Assembly: GCA_943913655.1 (NCBI GenBank)
Contig: CALTZA010000007.1
Span: 9,490 to 73,489 of the forward strand
Direction of reading: 5' to 3'
Length of the DNA: 64,000 bases
From: an uncultured Francisella sp.
GTDB taxonomy: Bacteria; Pseudomonadota; Gammaproteobacteria; Burkholderiales; Neisseriaceae
The notes beneath the pieces were generated by a model. It had not been told where the DNA came from. It was given only the letters and a program-made list of their open reading frames with translations, and did no database searches. Each line of letters starts with the position of its first letter. The first letter of the stretch is position 1. The position numbers and the translations under genes are program-made. Shown here piece after piece: positions 10,058 through 19,951 of the stretch.

Positions 10058-11043
10058 TAAGCTATTCCTGCGTTAACCAGTTGATGCATGGTTAAGACTC
10101 CTATCAAACATTGATTACAATCAACGACAATCAGTGAAGTAATTTGACACTGCTGCATCTGATGGAGTGCTTCACTAGCCAATCGATCGGCTGTGATAGT
10201 TTGTGGATGAACAGTCATGACTTTGTGAATTGCTCTATCATTGAATGCTTCTTCTTTTTGGAACAAGCGTCGTAAATCTCCATCAGTGAAAATACCCAAT
10301 ATATGTCGTTGTTTATCAATGATAATAGCTATTCCTAAGCGAGATTGAGTCATGATGATAATGGCCTCTTTAAGCGTTTGCTTAGGGTACATTACAGGAG
10401 TGTTTTTCAATGGATACATTAGATCTTTGACATGCAATAATAATCGCTTACCTAGACTACCTCCAGGATGAAAGCGAGCAAAGTCGTCAGGAGTAAAATG
10501 GCGTGCCTGCAACAAACAAATTGCCAGAGCATCTCCCAGGGCCAAACTTAAGGTCGTGCTTGTGGTAGGAGCCAAACCTAGAGGACAGGCTTCTTGCTTT
10601 ATTTTTGCTAGTAAATGAATATCAGCAACCTTAGCAAGCGTTGATGTGGTATTTCCAGTGATAGCAATGATTAAAACCCCCATGCGTTTTAGAGCAGGAA
10701 GCAAGGCAATTATTTCTGAACTTTCTCCTGAATTTGAGAGTAAAAGTAGAACATCCTGACTGGTAATCATGCCTAAATCTCCATGTGCTGCTTCAGCTGG
10801 GTGAATGAAAAAGGCAGGGCTACCTGTTGATGCTAGAGTAGAGGCAATTTTATTAGCCACATGTCCAGACTTGCCTATCCCTATTAAAATAATGCGGCCT
10901 TGACAGTGCAGAAGAGCACGTACGGCGTCGATAAAGGGCTGGCCTAAAGATTCTCGGATATCAAGTAAAGCTTGTGCTTCCATTGTCAATATTTTTTTTG
11001 CATGTTGCAAAATGGAAGCGGGATCTGAAGAAAAATCATCCAT
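10057..11043 (-). CDS. kdsD: Arabinose-5-phosphate isomerase KdsD
   Basis: Converts ribulose-5-phosphate to arabinose-5-phosphate, the first committed step to Kdo. An N-terminal SIS domain (residues about 30-175) shows GIGKSGHVANKIASTLASTGSPAFFIHPAEAAHGDLGM, and two CBS domains follow in the last 120 residues (MYPLKNTPVMYPKQTL and VHPQTITADRLASEA). The ATG at 11043 is used; a GTG four codons upstream (11055) is an equally possible start. The gene lies about 13-25 nt after aroA and is coupled to kdsC, so Kdo synthesis and LPS export share a transcript. Confidence 0.94.
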   Translation of the reverse strand: MDDFSSDPASILQHAKKILTMEAQALLDIRESLGQPFIDAVRALLHCQGRIILIGIGKSGHVANKIASTLASTGSPAFFIHPAEAAHGDLGMITSQDVLLLLSNSGESSEIIALLPALKRMGVLIIAITGNTTSTLAKVADIHLLAKIKQEACPLGLAPTTSTTLSLALGDALAICLLQARHFTPDDFARFHPGGSLGKRLLLHVKDLMYPLKNTPVMYPKQTLKEAIIIMTQSRLGIAIIIDKQRHILGIFTDGDLRRLFQKEEAFNDRAIHKVMTVHPQTITADRLASEALHQMQQCQITSLIVVDCNQCLIGVLTMHQLVNAGIA

Positions 11044-11068
11044 GTAAAAATCCACTGTATCTTTGTAA

Positions 11069-12391
11069 TTATAATGTTTCCAAATGAGTTTGAGTAGTAT
11101 CTAAAGGACAAGTAATATCTGCAAATCGATGAAAAAAATCTGGGAAAGTTTTATTTACACAGTTTGGTTCATGAATAACAATAGGCACATGCAGTAAACT
11201 TACTAGGGATAAGCACATTGCCATGCGGTGATCATCATAAGTCTTAATATGCGCATTTGCTGTTAACTGCTCAGGGGGAGTAATGCTGATTGAATCATTA
11301 TTGGTACTGACTTGTGCACCCAACTTTTGTAGTTCACAAGCCATGGCATTTAATCGATCGGTTTCTTTAACGCGCCAACTTTCCACGCCACGAATATGAG
11401 AAGTCCCCTGAGCTGCTAAGGCAATAATACAAAAAACCATCGCAGCATCGGGAATATCTTTGGCATCAATATCAAAAGCAGGAATTTTTTGAGCGGGATT
11501 ACGAAAAACGCTAGTGGCATGTTCATCATAGATAATTGTTGCTCCTAAGCTGTCTAAATGTTGCAAAAAAGCAACATCACCTTGGATGCTATTTTTGCCC
11601 ACACCCTCTACTTGAATTGGCACACCACTTAAATAAGATGCAGCCCAGAAATAGGAAGCGCTAGAAGCATCACCTTCTATCCAATAGTGTTTTGGTGCAC
11701 AATAGGATTGTTTTGCGGGAATAAAAAAAGATTGTTGCTCATCTTTATTAATTTTAATGCCAAATTGTGCCAATAATTTCAAAGTGATGTCTACATAAGG
11801 CTGTGAGATTAGTTCATCTTTAAGATAAATAGTAAGAGGTCTTCGTAATTGAGGCAAAGCAATAAGGAGGGCAGATAGAAATTGACTGGATACTTTGCCG
11901 CTAACATATAATTTAGTACGGTAATTATCTACAAAAGGGTTGATGTGCAGTGGAGGGTAACCAATGTTATTTTCATACTTTATATGTACCCCAATTTGTC
12001 TGAGAGCATCTACCAAATCACCAATTGGTCTTTCATGCATGCGTGGAGTGCCTCTTAGATGGTAACACGACTGCTGTAAAGCCAAAACTGCGGTTAAGGA
12101 GCGAAAGGCAGTACCGGCATTTCCTAGAAATAAATCAGCCTGCGGTAAAAAAAAACCACCTTGCCCATAAACTTGCCAGATATTGCCATGCTGACGATTA
12201 ATAGTAATACCTAACCTTTTTAAGGCTTCACATAAGTAGTAGCTATCGTCTGCTTCAAGTACATTATGTAGTTGGCAAGGTTCTTTACTTAAAGAGGCAA
12301 GTAACAGTGCGCGATTCGTAATACTTTTTGATCCCGGTAGAGAAACAACACTTTTCTTGAGAGAAGCTGGAGCTAAAAATAATTCATTCAT
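11069..12391 (-). CDS. aroA: 3-phosphoshikimate 1-carboxyvinyltransferase (EPSP synthase)
   Basis: Joins shikimate-3-phosphate and phosphoenolpyruvate in aromatic amino acid synthesis; 440 residues. Family motifs are LPGSKSITNRALLLASL near residue 20, FLGNAGTAFRSLTAVLAL near residue 88, RMHERPIGDLVDALRQIG near residue 122, the substrate segment KVSSQFLSALL near residue 167, and ESWRVKETDRLNAMACELQKLGA near residue 340. The start ATG at 12391 gives the usual N-terminus. With aroK and aroB elsewhere in the window, part of the shikimate pathway is kept even though histidine genes are ruined. Confidence 0.97.
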   Translation of the reverse strand: MNELFLAPASLKKSVVSLPGSKSITNRALLLASLSKEPCQLHNVLEADDSYYLCEALKRLGITINRQHGNIWQVYGQGGFFLPQADLFLGNAGTAFRSLTAVLALQQSCYHLRGTPRMHERPIGDLVDALRQIGVHIKYENNIGYPPLHINPFVDNYRTKLYVSGKVSSQFLSALLIALPQLRRPLTIYLKDELISQPYVDITLKLLAQFGIKINKDEQQSFFIPAKQSYCAPKHYWIEGDASSASYFWAASYLSGVPIQVEGVGKNSIQGDVAFLQHLDSLGATIIYDEHATSVFRNPAQKIPAFDIDAKDIPDAAMVFCIIALAAQGTSHIRGVESWRVKETDRLNAMACELQKLGAQVSTNNDSISITPPEQLTANAHIKTYDDHRMAMCLSLVSLLHVPIVIHEPNCVNKTFPDFFHRFADITCPLDTTQTHLETL

Positions 12392-12433
12392 AATTCAATC
12401 ATTAGCTTTTCTATTAAAAAAAATTACGTTCTT

Positions 12434-13498
12434 TTAACGGCTAATGCCATCTTGCTGTAGAGATTTTTCATATGTCGGTATTGGTTCTTCATAATCTAGA
12501 GGTAATTTAAGTAGGCGCTGCCTATCAACTTTACATTCATCAAGCAATTGACACAACTCATCGATAATTTGATCCAAGCAATCAGCAGGTAATAATTGCC
12601 AGCTATAATTGAAATGTAGGGTAGAATCAGCTATCGATTGAAAATCAATTTCCAAAGAGCCACCAAGACGGCTAGCAACTACCACAGCAACTGGCTGGTG
12701 GTTTAATTTAAGACTATAAATCGCCTGCGCTGCATACAATTCCAGCGCCATCTTATTGCGCATATATACCCCATGTATCAAGCCAGTTAATGGGGTCATT
12801 GGAGATAAAGGATTAACAAAAGCATTGATTTTTTTTTCTTTGAAAAAATCAATCCAAAAATACATAAGGCGCATTAGTTCAGGGTTGTCAATAAAGGGAG
12901 GAACTATGATGTCACCCATTTGTTTTATATTTCCTAGTACAAACGCCAACAGAATTTGTGTTTTTTGGTTAATTTGCCAAGAATCTATTTTTTTCACTTT
13001 TTCCACAGATAAAACAGACGGATTATATTTGGCGTGGTACCAGTTTAAAGCAGTAAAGTTTGATAATTGTTCTGCTGACAGTAGATGCGTGGTGAAAGTG
13101 AGTGATTGCCACTGTCTGGGTAAACAATCGCGTATTAGAGCGCTCCACTGTTCTTGTGGATAAGACAGATTAAGTTTTATCTCTTGTTGAGTGGTTGCTA
13201 CCAAAATAAAAGGAAAGACCAGATACTGTGTTTCTTGATTTTTTGCTAATAAAACCTGCTCTAAGCTATCAATCAATATACGATATTCTTTGCTGGATTT
13301 AACTAAAGATAAGGCTACAGATAAGGGTAATAGCTGTGCTTTTATTAATAGGGCGTCAATTGCATGAATCAGTGCTTGTTGAGCAGTAAATTTGTCTGCT
13401 TTATCTTCTGCGTTTTGATAACTATCCAATAGAAATAGCAAATGGTTTTTACTTTTTACCGTGGCATAAGGACGTGTATCGGAGATAGGATGGTTCAT
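12434..13498 (-). CDS. Hypothetical cytoplasmic protein, about 355 residues
   Basis: I do not recognise this protein. From the ATG at 13498 (MNHPISDTRPYATVK) it has no signal peptide and no convincing transmembrane helix. It reads as an alternation of helix and strand, with a C-terminal block containing VAVVVASRLGGSLEIDFQSIADS and an acidic, leucine-rich end (DQIIDELCQLLDECK). The frame is open 32 codons further upstream, but that stretch contains an extended -10 box, so it is more likely promoter than coding. It lies between clpB and aroA on the same strand. The lack of internal stops over 1 kb in a decaying genome argues that it is a functioning gene. Confidence 0.7.
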   Translation of the reverse strand: MNHPISDTRPYATVKSKNHLLFLLDSYQNAEDKADKFTAQQALIHAIDALLIKAQLLPLSVALSLVKSSKEYRILIDSLEQVLLAKNQETQYLVFPFILVATTQQEIKLNLSYPQEQWSALIRDCLPRQWQSLTFTTHLLSAEQLSNFTALNWYHAKYNPSVLSVEKVKKIDSWQINQKTQILLAFVLGNIKQMGDIIVPPFIDNPELMRLMYFWIDFFKEKKINAFVNPLSPMTPLTGLIHGVYMRNKMALELYAAQAIYSLKLNHQPVAVVVASRLGGSLEIDFQSIADSTLHFNYSWQLLPADCLDQIIDELCQLLDECKVDRQRLLKLPLDYEEPIPTYEKSLQQDGISR

Positions 13499-13549
13499 GC
13501 GAAAAAATCTAAAACGGCACTTAGCGAAACAGTGCTTGTTAAAGAGAAA

Positions 13550-13558
13550 ATTATAGCA
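13550..13558 (-). promoter_or_regulatory. Extended -10 promoter box before the hypothetical gene
   Basis: On the minus strand the sequence reads TGCTATAAT, a full match to the extended -10 pattern TGnTATAAT. It lies about 50 nt upstream of the ATG at 13498. No good -35 box was seen, which is normal for extended -10 promoters. Its presence is the main reason for choosing the downstream start codon of the following gene. Confidence 0.5.
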
Positions 13559-13628
13559 CGAGACCCATACAGCTATCTTTGCTGCTGCAGACATTAATTA
13601 AGTTTTTTAAGCAAGCAGCCTCTGTATT

Positions 13629-16202
13629 TTAGTCAAAAGAAAGCACACCATCATTGACTTTCATATAAATGGTCGAATCAGGAAGATATTTACCAGAGAT
13701 AATCGCTGATGCAAGTGGATTTTCTAAGCGTGTTTGAATGACTCGTTTTAAAGGACGAGCCCCATATACTGGGTCAAAACCTGCTTGTGCCAAGTAATTT
13801 AACACCTCATCACCATAATGTAAACGCAAACCATTACTTTCTAAACGATGACTCAAATAAGCCAATTGGATTTCGGCAATATGTTTGATATTGTCTTGTG
13901 TCAATGTGTGGAATATCACGATCTCATCAATGCGGTTGATAATTTCTGGACGGAAAAATTGTTCGACATCTTTCATGATGACTTGTTTCATTTTTTGATA
14001 GTCAGTTTCTAAGCTTAAACGTTGGATTTTTTCGCTGCCAATATTGGAGGTCATAATTACCACTGTATTTGTGAAATCAACTGTACGTCCCTGACCATCA
14101 GTTAAACGACCATCATCTAAAATTTGTAACAGGATATTAAACACATCACGATGCGCTTTTTCTATTTCATCAAGTAAAATTACACTATAAGGTTTTCTGC
14201 GTACCTGTTCTGTTAAATAACCTCCTTGCTCATAGCCTATATATCCAGGAGGTGCACCAATGAGTCGCGATACGGAGTGTTTTTCCATATATTCTGACAT
14301 ATCAATACGAATTAAATGCGATTCACTGCCAAACATAAATTCGGCCAAACTTTTGCTCAGTTCTGTTTTACCAACTCCAGTGGGCCCCAAAAACAAAAAG
14401 CTTGCAATCGGTTTGTTAGGATCTGAGATACCAGAACGAGATCTTCTAATGGCATTAGCTACTGCGCAAATGGCTTCATCTTGACCCACCATGCGTTTGT
14501 GTAGTTGCGTTTCCATGTGAAGTAGACGTTCTTTTTCGCCTTGCATCATTTTAGAAACAGGAATACCTGTTAAACGTGACACAATATCAGCTATCTCATC
14601 TTCAGTTACTTTTGTCTTAAACAAGGTGTTTTTCTTCTTCTCTACAGAAGAATTTTTTTCCATCTCGTGTAATTGTGTGCGCAATCGAGGTAGTTCACCA
14701 TATTTTAATTTAGATGCTTCTTCTAATTTGCCTTCGCGTGAATAACGTTCGATTTGTGTCTGAATATCCTCTATTTCTTTTTTTAGATGAGCGCTGCCCT
14801 CTGAAGCTGATTTTTCTCTATTCCATACTTTTTCAAGATCATCATAAGTTTTCTTGATCTCTGCTATTTCTTCGTTAATTAACGTAAGCCTTTTTTTACT
14901 TGCTTCATCATTTTCTTTAGAGAGATGCATCTTCTCCATTTGTAGTTGAATTAATTTTCGATCCAGTTTATCCATTTCCTCTGGCTTGGAATCAATTTCC
15001 ATTTTGATACGACTGGCCGCCTCATCAATTAGATCAATAGCTTTATCAGGTAAGAAACGATCAGTGATGTATCGATTCGATAAAACGGCAGCAGCCACTA
15101 AAGCAGGATCAGTAATTTCAACACCATGATGCGCCTCATAGCGCTGTTGCAAGCCGCGTAATATGGAAATGGTGTCCTCTATCGTTGGTTCTTGCACCAA
15201 TACTTTTTGAAAACGCCTTTCTAAGGCAGCATCTTTTTCAATGTATTGTCGATATTCATCTAGAGTTGTGGCTCCAATCAAATGCAGCTCTCCTCTGGCT
15301 AGGGCTGGTTTTAACATATTTCCAGCATCCATCGCTCCTTCAGATTTACCTGCACCGACTAGATTATGCAATTCGTCGATAAAAATAATAGGAGGCTCTT
15401 TTTGCTTGGCAATTTCACTTAACACAGCTTTTAATCGTTCTTCAAATTCACCGCGATACTTAGCTCCAGCAATCAATTGAGCTAAATCAAGTTCTAAAAG
15501 AGATTTGTAACGCAAACTTTCGGGAACTTCTCCGTTCACAATACGCTGTGCCAATCCTTCTACAATTGCTGTTTTACCAACTCCTGGTTCACCAATCAAT
15601 ACGGGGTTGTTTTTAGTGCGTCGTTGCAACACTTGCATTGCTCGACGAATCTCGTCATCACGCCCGATCACAGGGTCAATTTTACCATCTCTAGCTTTTT
15701 GGGTTAGATCCACTGTGTATTTTTTTAATGCATCACGTTGGTTTTCTGCGTCTTCGCTATTCACTTGTTGGCTACCTCTGATTTGGTTAATTATATTTTC
15801 TAAAGCTTCTGTTGTTGCCCCGTATTTTTTGAGTAACTGTCCAGTTTGTTGTTTTGCTTCAAGTGCTGCTGGGAAAAAAAGTTCAACGGCGATATATTGA
15901 TCTTTTCTTTGTGTGGCATATTTATCCATTAAGTTTAAGATATTCACCAGTTCACGTGAAATATTGATCTCGCCTCCAGTGCCAGATACCTTAGGTAAAC
16001 GATTAAGTAAATCTTGTGTTTCTTTCTTCAAAAGAGGGGCATTGACATTTGCTTGTGATAGTAGGGCAATATTTTCATTATCTTTCAGTAGGATGCTTAA
16101 TACATGTAATGCTTCGATATAACTATTGTCTTGAGCGAGGGCTAAACTTTGAGCCTCTGCCAATGTTTGGCGTACTTTGTTGGTGAAACGATTTTCGTTC
16201 AT
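13629..16202 (-). CDS. clpB: ATP-dependent disaggregase ClpB
   Basis: A Hsp100 chaperone that works with DnaK to pull proteins out of aggregates. It has an N-terminal Clp repeat domain, a first AAA+ module with Walker A GEPGVGKT and Walker [16 protein letters not shown], a long middle coiled coil (about residues 400-520, rich in K and E), and a second AAA+ module with [20 protein letters not shown] and [14 protein letters not shown]. The start at 16202 ([14 protein letters not shown]) sits 8 nt after an AAGGAAGGA ribosome site; the frame extends about 21 codons further up but this looks non-coding. RpoH, its usual heat-shock sigma factor, is also encoded in this window. Confidence 0.97.
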   Translation of the reverse strand: MNENRFTNKVRQTLAEAQSLALAQDNSYIEALHVLSILLKDNENIALLSQANVNAPLLKKETQDLLNRLPKVSGTGGEINISRELVNILNLMDKYATQRKDQYIAVELFFPAALEAKQQTGQLLKKYGATTEALENIINQIRGSQQVNSEDAENQRDALKKYTVDLTQKARDGKIDPVIGRDDEIRRAMQVLQRRTKNNPVLIGEPGVGKTAIVEGLAQRIVNGEVPESLRYKSLLELDLAQLIAGAKYRGEFEERLKAVLSEIAKQKEPPIIFIDELHNLVGAGKSEGAMDAGNMLKPALARGELHLIGATTLDEYRQYIEKDAALERRFQKVLVQEPTIEDTISILRGLQQRYEAHHGVEITDPALVAAAVLSNRYITDRFLPDKAIDLIDEAASRIKMEIDSKPEEMDKLDRKLIQLQMEKMHLSKENDEASKKRLTLINEEIAEIKKTYDDLEKVWNREKSASEGSAHLKKEIEDIQTQIERYSREGKLEEASKLKYGELPRLRTQLHEMEKNSSVEKKKNTLFKTKVTEDEIADIVSRLTGIPVSKMMQGEKERLLHMETQLHKRMVGQDEAICAVANAIRRSRSGISDPNKPIASFLFLGPTGVGKTELSKSLAEFMFGSESHLIRIDMSEYMEKHSVSRLIGAPPGYIGYEQGGYLTEQVRRKPYSVILLDEIEKAHRDVFNILLQILDDGRLTDGQGRTVDFTNTVVIMTSNIGSEKIQRLSLETDYQKMKQVIMKDVEQFFRPEIINRIDEIVIFHTLTQDNIKHIAEIQLAYLSHRLESNGLRLHYGDEVLNYLAQAGFDPVYGARPLKRVIQTRLENPLASAIISGKYLPDSTIYMKVNDGVLSFD

Positions 16203-16235
16203 AATCATTGTCCTTCCTTGGTCCAATCTCATGCT

Positions 16236-16265
16236 AATATATTTGCTCAAAATAACTAATTTCAA
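16236..16265 (-). promoter_or_regulatory. Candidate sigma-70 type promoter of clpB
   Basis: On the minus strand, TTGAAA (16260-16265) and TATATT (16236-16241) are separated by 18 nt and lie about 35 nt upstream of the clpB start. A heat-shock (RpoH) promoter would be expected here; TTGAAA fits its -35 box but the CCCCAT-type -10 element is not seen. The site is therefore offered as an ordinary promoter with low certainty. Confidence 0.35.
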
Positions 16266-17081
16266 TGGATTATAATAAGAACGTAATAATTTTGATTACA
16301 TATCGTTTTAAATACTCCTTTTACATTGATCAGTGAAGATGCAGAATTTGGATCCACTCCCATATGATTACGATATCCTTTAAACTAGATTTCCTTATTT
16401 TACATTGGTAATATGTCCGCAATGATATAAAATGTGAATTTTAGGTGAGGAGAAGATTAAACTTAGTTGTTTTTCAAGCTTTAATAATGCGATATCTATA
16501 GAACTCTCCCTAGTCCTTATTGGCAAAGATAGCATAAACGAAGCGAACACAGTATGAAAACAAATGCGCCTGAATAAGGCTTATATTCGCATAAATAATA
16601 GACTGCTCATAAAATACTATAGTTTTTCAAACTCCTAATTAAATTGATGCCATTATGATTTCACGATTTATTAATCTTTTTACTGATTAAGTGCATTGCA
16701 TCCTTTGGCAAAATAACTAATTAACTTAATCTTGTCATATCTTTGCACTTCATACATTCAATGATTGATGGATTGAATTAATCCAAAGAGAAACCTGATG
16801 GAGACACAAGGAAAATATTGTTAATTAATGTAGACAAATAGCTATAGATAGTAGTAAATGGAAGAAAGGATCATGAAAATTGAAATAGGTAAAATAACTA
16901 ACATGAGAGATTCTCGTTTAACCAGTGAGCGCTCTTTCTAAGCTAAAGCCACTAAAGTAGTGTTTCACAAAATTCTAGTTTTTTTGTATGGAAAAATTGT
17001 GATATCTTTGGCTTAATCGGGAAAGTTAGTTTCTTGATTTAAATATAATTTACTATTTACTTACAGTGAGACAAAGGAGAA
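16266..17081 (+). other. Non-coding gap upstream of clpB, nothing recognisable
   Basis: About 0.8 kb with stops in all six frames and no RNA gene, repeat or protein remnant that I could identify. Very AT-rich stretches alternate with ordinary sequence. It joins the decayed region that follows and may be older gene wreckage that has lost all recognisable signal. Confidence 0.5.
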
Positions 17082-18102
17082 ATGTAACCATAAAAAAATT
17101 TTTATTTGTGCAGTATTTTTATTAAGTGGATTAGTTTTTAATGGAATTAATATTTAAGATGGTATATACGCGGGACAGGGTAGTGAAGGATGAACAAAAG
17201 TAAATCTGTTGATGTTATTTTCAAAGGAACTAATATCACTAAATGTTTACTAAAAAAAGATATGACACAAAAAATACCAAAATCAATAGAAAATACAACT
17301 CTATATAATATAGAGAAGATAAAAATTTTAAGAAAAAATACCAGTAAAATCTTGTGAGAAATCTGCATGATAGAAAATAATAAAGAAATTTTTTACTTTA
17401 TGGATGAAAATTTTGCGAGCTTAGAAAAAAAGCTTGGGTTTTAGAGATGAGAGTAACGATAAAATTTTAGTAGGTTCTGCATGCTATTATAAGCCATCAG
17501 GTGATCAAGGATAAGATGGTTGATACGAATGTTTTGGTTTTTCCAAAGCCTAAATCTTAAATTAAAACTTCAGATTATAAAGATATCTTCTATCTCCTTA
17601 TAATTTATGCTGTTTTTATGGTGATTCAACAAACGATCAATATTAAGCTTTACAATATAATTACGATATTGAGTACATTAACAGTGATAAAGCAAAACTA
17701 AATAATTTCCATCGGTTTTCAGCAACCATCATGTATAAAGCTAATTAAAGATATTCTAGTTCAATCTTGATGTAAATTTGGAAAACAATCGGACTATAAG
17801 CCGTTATGGAATAGTGAATATTTGATTGCAGTAGTTAAAAGAAATATCAGCGATACCTATTATTCTAGCTGCCGTCATAATATCTATCAAGAAAATAGAA
17901 AGACTTAACTTAAGTATAATTAAATGTCAAGCAGTTATGGATCAGATAAAGTAGGAGCGAGAAATATATTTATATTACTAAGGGCAGGGTATGCCTGGCT
18001 AGCTTGCAAATTAGTGGTGCAGTAAAATCACCAGAAGACCAATTCCTGAAGTGCCTCATTGATTCATTTGCTATTGTTTTAGTAGAGTTTATTTTTAGAT
18101 AA
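17082..18102 (+). pseudogene. Decayed gene for a secreted protein (multiple frames)
   Basis: A plus-strand coding trace broken by stops and frameshifts. An AAGGAGAA ribosome site at about 17073 is followed by ATG-TAA, then in another frame by a clean signal-peptide-like stretch KKIFICAVFLLSGLVFNGIN at about 17092. Further fragments follow: MNKSKSVDVIFKGTNITK (17189 on), NKEIFYFMDENFASLEKKLGF (about 17380), VGSACYYKPSGDQG (about 17470), and near the end CLASLQISGAVKSPEDQFLK followed by CLIDSFAIV, stopping at TAA 18100. The pieces are in order on one strand and protein-like, so a single exported protein of roughly 330 residues is inferred. Family unknown. Confidence 0.45.
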
Positions 18103-18273
18103 TAGCAGCACACAAGCTACTATTTTTTTCAGATTGATTAATTTTTTCTTGTCTTGACAGCAAACTGAAATATACGCTACATCTTAAGCAATTAAAATGG
18201 TGTTAATCTATATTATTTACATGATTTTATTGATAAAAAATTGTCGATGCTGGTTCTACTTATTGATCATTAA

Positions 18274-18756
18274 TTACCAATGTGGCCAATATCTTTTTTG
18301 TAAGGTACTGTATTTAGGGTCAACCAAAAATTTTCCTCCATTAGTAAAATAAAGATAAAGCCTTTTATTTTTTATGTCAGCTGCACTATCATCTACTTCA
18401 CCTTGGCCAAATACAATCAATAGATGACATCCGCTATCGGACTGAGGGTCTGCCAAATGCTCTGGTAATGGCTGACCAGAAACTAAAAAAGAAGCATAAT
18501 AAGACCGCTGTTGTCGCTTTTCTTCTGCAATACAATGCTCATGTAGTAAAGCTCTGGTGATTTGATGTTCTATCTGCTGACTGAATTGATAAACCTCACT
18601 TAATTGTTGATCAATGATTAAGTTATCAGCTGGTTTACTGAGAAGTTGCAAGCGCTGCTGCTTGGCAATTACTTGATAAGCCCAAAAACCTTCAGCACTC
18701 AACACTAAAATTACTAAAACAAATACAGTAACAGCAACAAGAAGACTCTTTTTCAT
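18274..18756 (-). CDS. Small membrane-anchored protein of unknown function
   Basis: A 160-residue protein with a positively charged start (MKKS) and one strong hydrophobic segment at residues about 5-28 (LLVAVTVFVLVILVLSAEGFWAY), which acts as an anchor or uncleaved signal. The rest should be periplasmic: a helical, glutamine-rich part (QQLSEVYQFSQQIEHQI) and a C-terminal part with two cysteines (C75 and C111 approximately) that could pair. I do not recognise the family. It lies downstream of tRNA-Ser on the same strand and could be read from the rluC-sppA-pyrD transcript. The intact frame beside a 2-kb decayed region suggests that it is retained. Confidence 0.65.
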   Translation of the reverse strand: MKKSLLVAVTVFVLVILVLSAEGFWAYQVIAKQQRLQLLSKPADNLIIDQQLSEVYQFSQQIEHQITRALLHEHCIAEEKRQQRSYYASFLVSGQPLPEHLADPQSDSGCHLLIVFGQGEVDDSAADIKNKRLYLYFTNGGKFLVDPKYSTLQKRYWPHW

Positions 18757-18808
18757 GAAAAAAAGATTAAATGACTAATACTCAATTAAACGGTAAGTAA
18801 TGATGCGA

Positions 18809-18899
18809 TGGCGGAGAGGAAGGGATTCGAACCCTTGATACACTAATAGCATATACACGCTTTCCAGGCGTGCGACTTCAACCACTCATCCACCTCTCC
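18809..18899 (-). tRNA. tRNA-Ser (anticodon GGA)
   Basis: The minus strand folds as a type II tRNA: acceptor GGAGAGG pairs with CCTCTCC, followed by discriminator G and an encoded CCA. The anticodon loop CTGGAAA gives anticodon GGA, reading UCC/UCU serine codons. A long variable arm and the T loop GGTTCGAATCC are present. Length with CCA is 91 nt. It lies 25 nt downstream of pyrD on the same strand. Confidence 0.96.
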
Positions 18900-18924
18900 A
18901 GTTTGATGTCTAAAAAATTAAAGG

Positions 18925-19941
18925 TCAACCCCTGGCATAAAGGGCAATGCATCTTTTTACTAGGGCGGGGCCACCGTAGATCATTCCGGTATAAAGCTGC
19001 ACCGCGCTTGCTCCAAGAGATAATTTATATAATGCATCCTGACTAGTCATTACACCACCTGAAGCAATGACAGGCAGCCTATTATCTAATGCTTTCAAAA
19101 GCTTCGTCAATATATGGTTTGATTTCTCAAACAAAGGAGCACCAGAAAGACCACCAACTTGCATGGCTAAGGAATGCTGCGCTAACTCACTTTTATCTAC
19201 TGTGGTGTTAGTAGCGATGATACCGTCAATTGCTGATTCTTTTGCTGCTTGGGCAAGTTCAATAATCTCATGATCATTTAAATCTGGCGCTACTTTAATT
19301 ACAAGTGGAACATATCTATGATATTGTTTAGTCAAATCACTTTGAGTATTTTTTAATTCATGTAATAACGAACCAATATATTGTGCATGTTGTAATTTTC
19401 GCAAATCTTTGGTGTTAGGCGAACTGATATTAATGGTGATATAAGAGGCATAAGGGTAAACTTGTTTAAGACAATATAAATAATCGTTAAGAGATTTTTC
19501 GATTGCTGTGTGTGCGTTTTTACCAATATTAATGCCTAAAATCCCTTGGTAACGAGCTTTTTTTACCTTTTTTACCAAATAATCTACACCTTTATTATTA
19601 AATCCCATATGATTGATGATGGCTTTTTTTTCTGGTAAACGAAAAAGACGCGGTGTAGGATTGCCTGGTTGTGGTTTAGGAGTTACTGTACCAATCTCAA
19701 TAAAGCCAAAACCTAAAGCGGCCAGGGCATCAATGTAATCACCATTTTTGTCCAATCCTGCTGCTAGACCAATTGGATTGGGAAATGAAAGACCCATTAG
19801 TCTAATAGGTTTAATGTTATTGTAGCGAGGAGGGTACAGCAGTAAGGTTCTTTCAACTATCTGCAGCGCATTGAGAGCGAGATGGTGCGCTCTTTCTGGT
19901 TCTAGAAAGAGTAAAAACTGATTGATAAGATCGGTAAACAT
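18925..19941 (-). CDS. pyrD: Dihydroorotate dehydrogenase (quinone), class 2
   Basis: A membrane-associated FMN enzyme that oxidises dihydroorotate to orotate and reduces quinone, the fourth step of pyrimidine synthesis. The class 2 N-terminal amphipathic extension (LINQFLLFLEPERAHHLALNAL) precedes the barrel. FMN and substrate motifs are NPIGLAAGLDKNGDYIDAL near residue 60, the GTVTPKPQPGNPTPRLFRL loop, NISSPNT with the catalytic serine near residue 172, and IASGGVMTSQDALYKLSLGAS near the end. At 338 residues it is of normal length. It follows sppA by 10 nt. Confidence 0.96.
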   Translation of the reverse strand: MFTDLINQFLLFLEPERAHHLALNALQIVERTLLLYPPRYNNIKPIRLMGLSFPNPIGLAAGLDKNGDYIDALAALGFGFIEIGTVTPKPQPGNPTPRLFRLPEKKAIINHMGFNNKGVDYLVKKVKKARYQGILGINIGKNAHTAIEKSLNDYLYCLKQVYPYASYITINISSPNTKDLRKLQHAQYIGSLLHELKNTQSDLTKQYHRYVPLVIKVAPDLNDHEIIELAQAAKESAIDGIIATNTTVDKSELAQHSLAMQVGGLSGAPLFEKSNHILTKLLKALDNRLPVIASGGVMTSQDALYKLSLGASAVQLYTGMIYGGPALVKRCIALYARG

Positions 19942-19951
19942 AAGAGATCTC

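Noticed and set aside
12756..13163. 135-residue plus-strand open frame opposite the hypothetical gene
   Set aside because: The minus-strand frame is longer, has a promoter and fits the operon direction. The plus frame lacks a ribosome site.
17147..17368. 73-residue minus-strand open frame in the decayed region
   Set aside because: It lies opposite a better protein-like trace on the plus strand, is extremely hydrophobic because it mirrors lysine-rich codons, and has no ribosome site.
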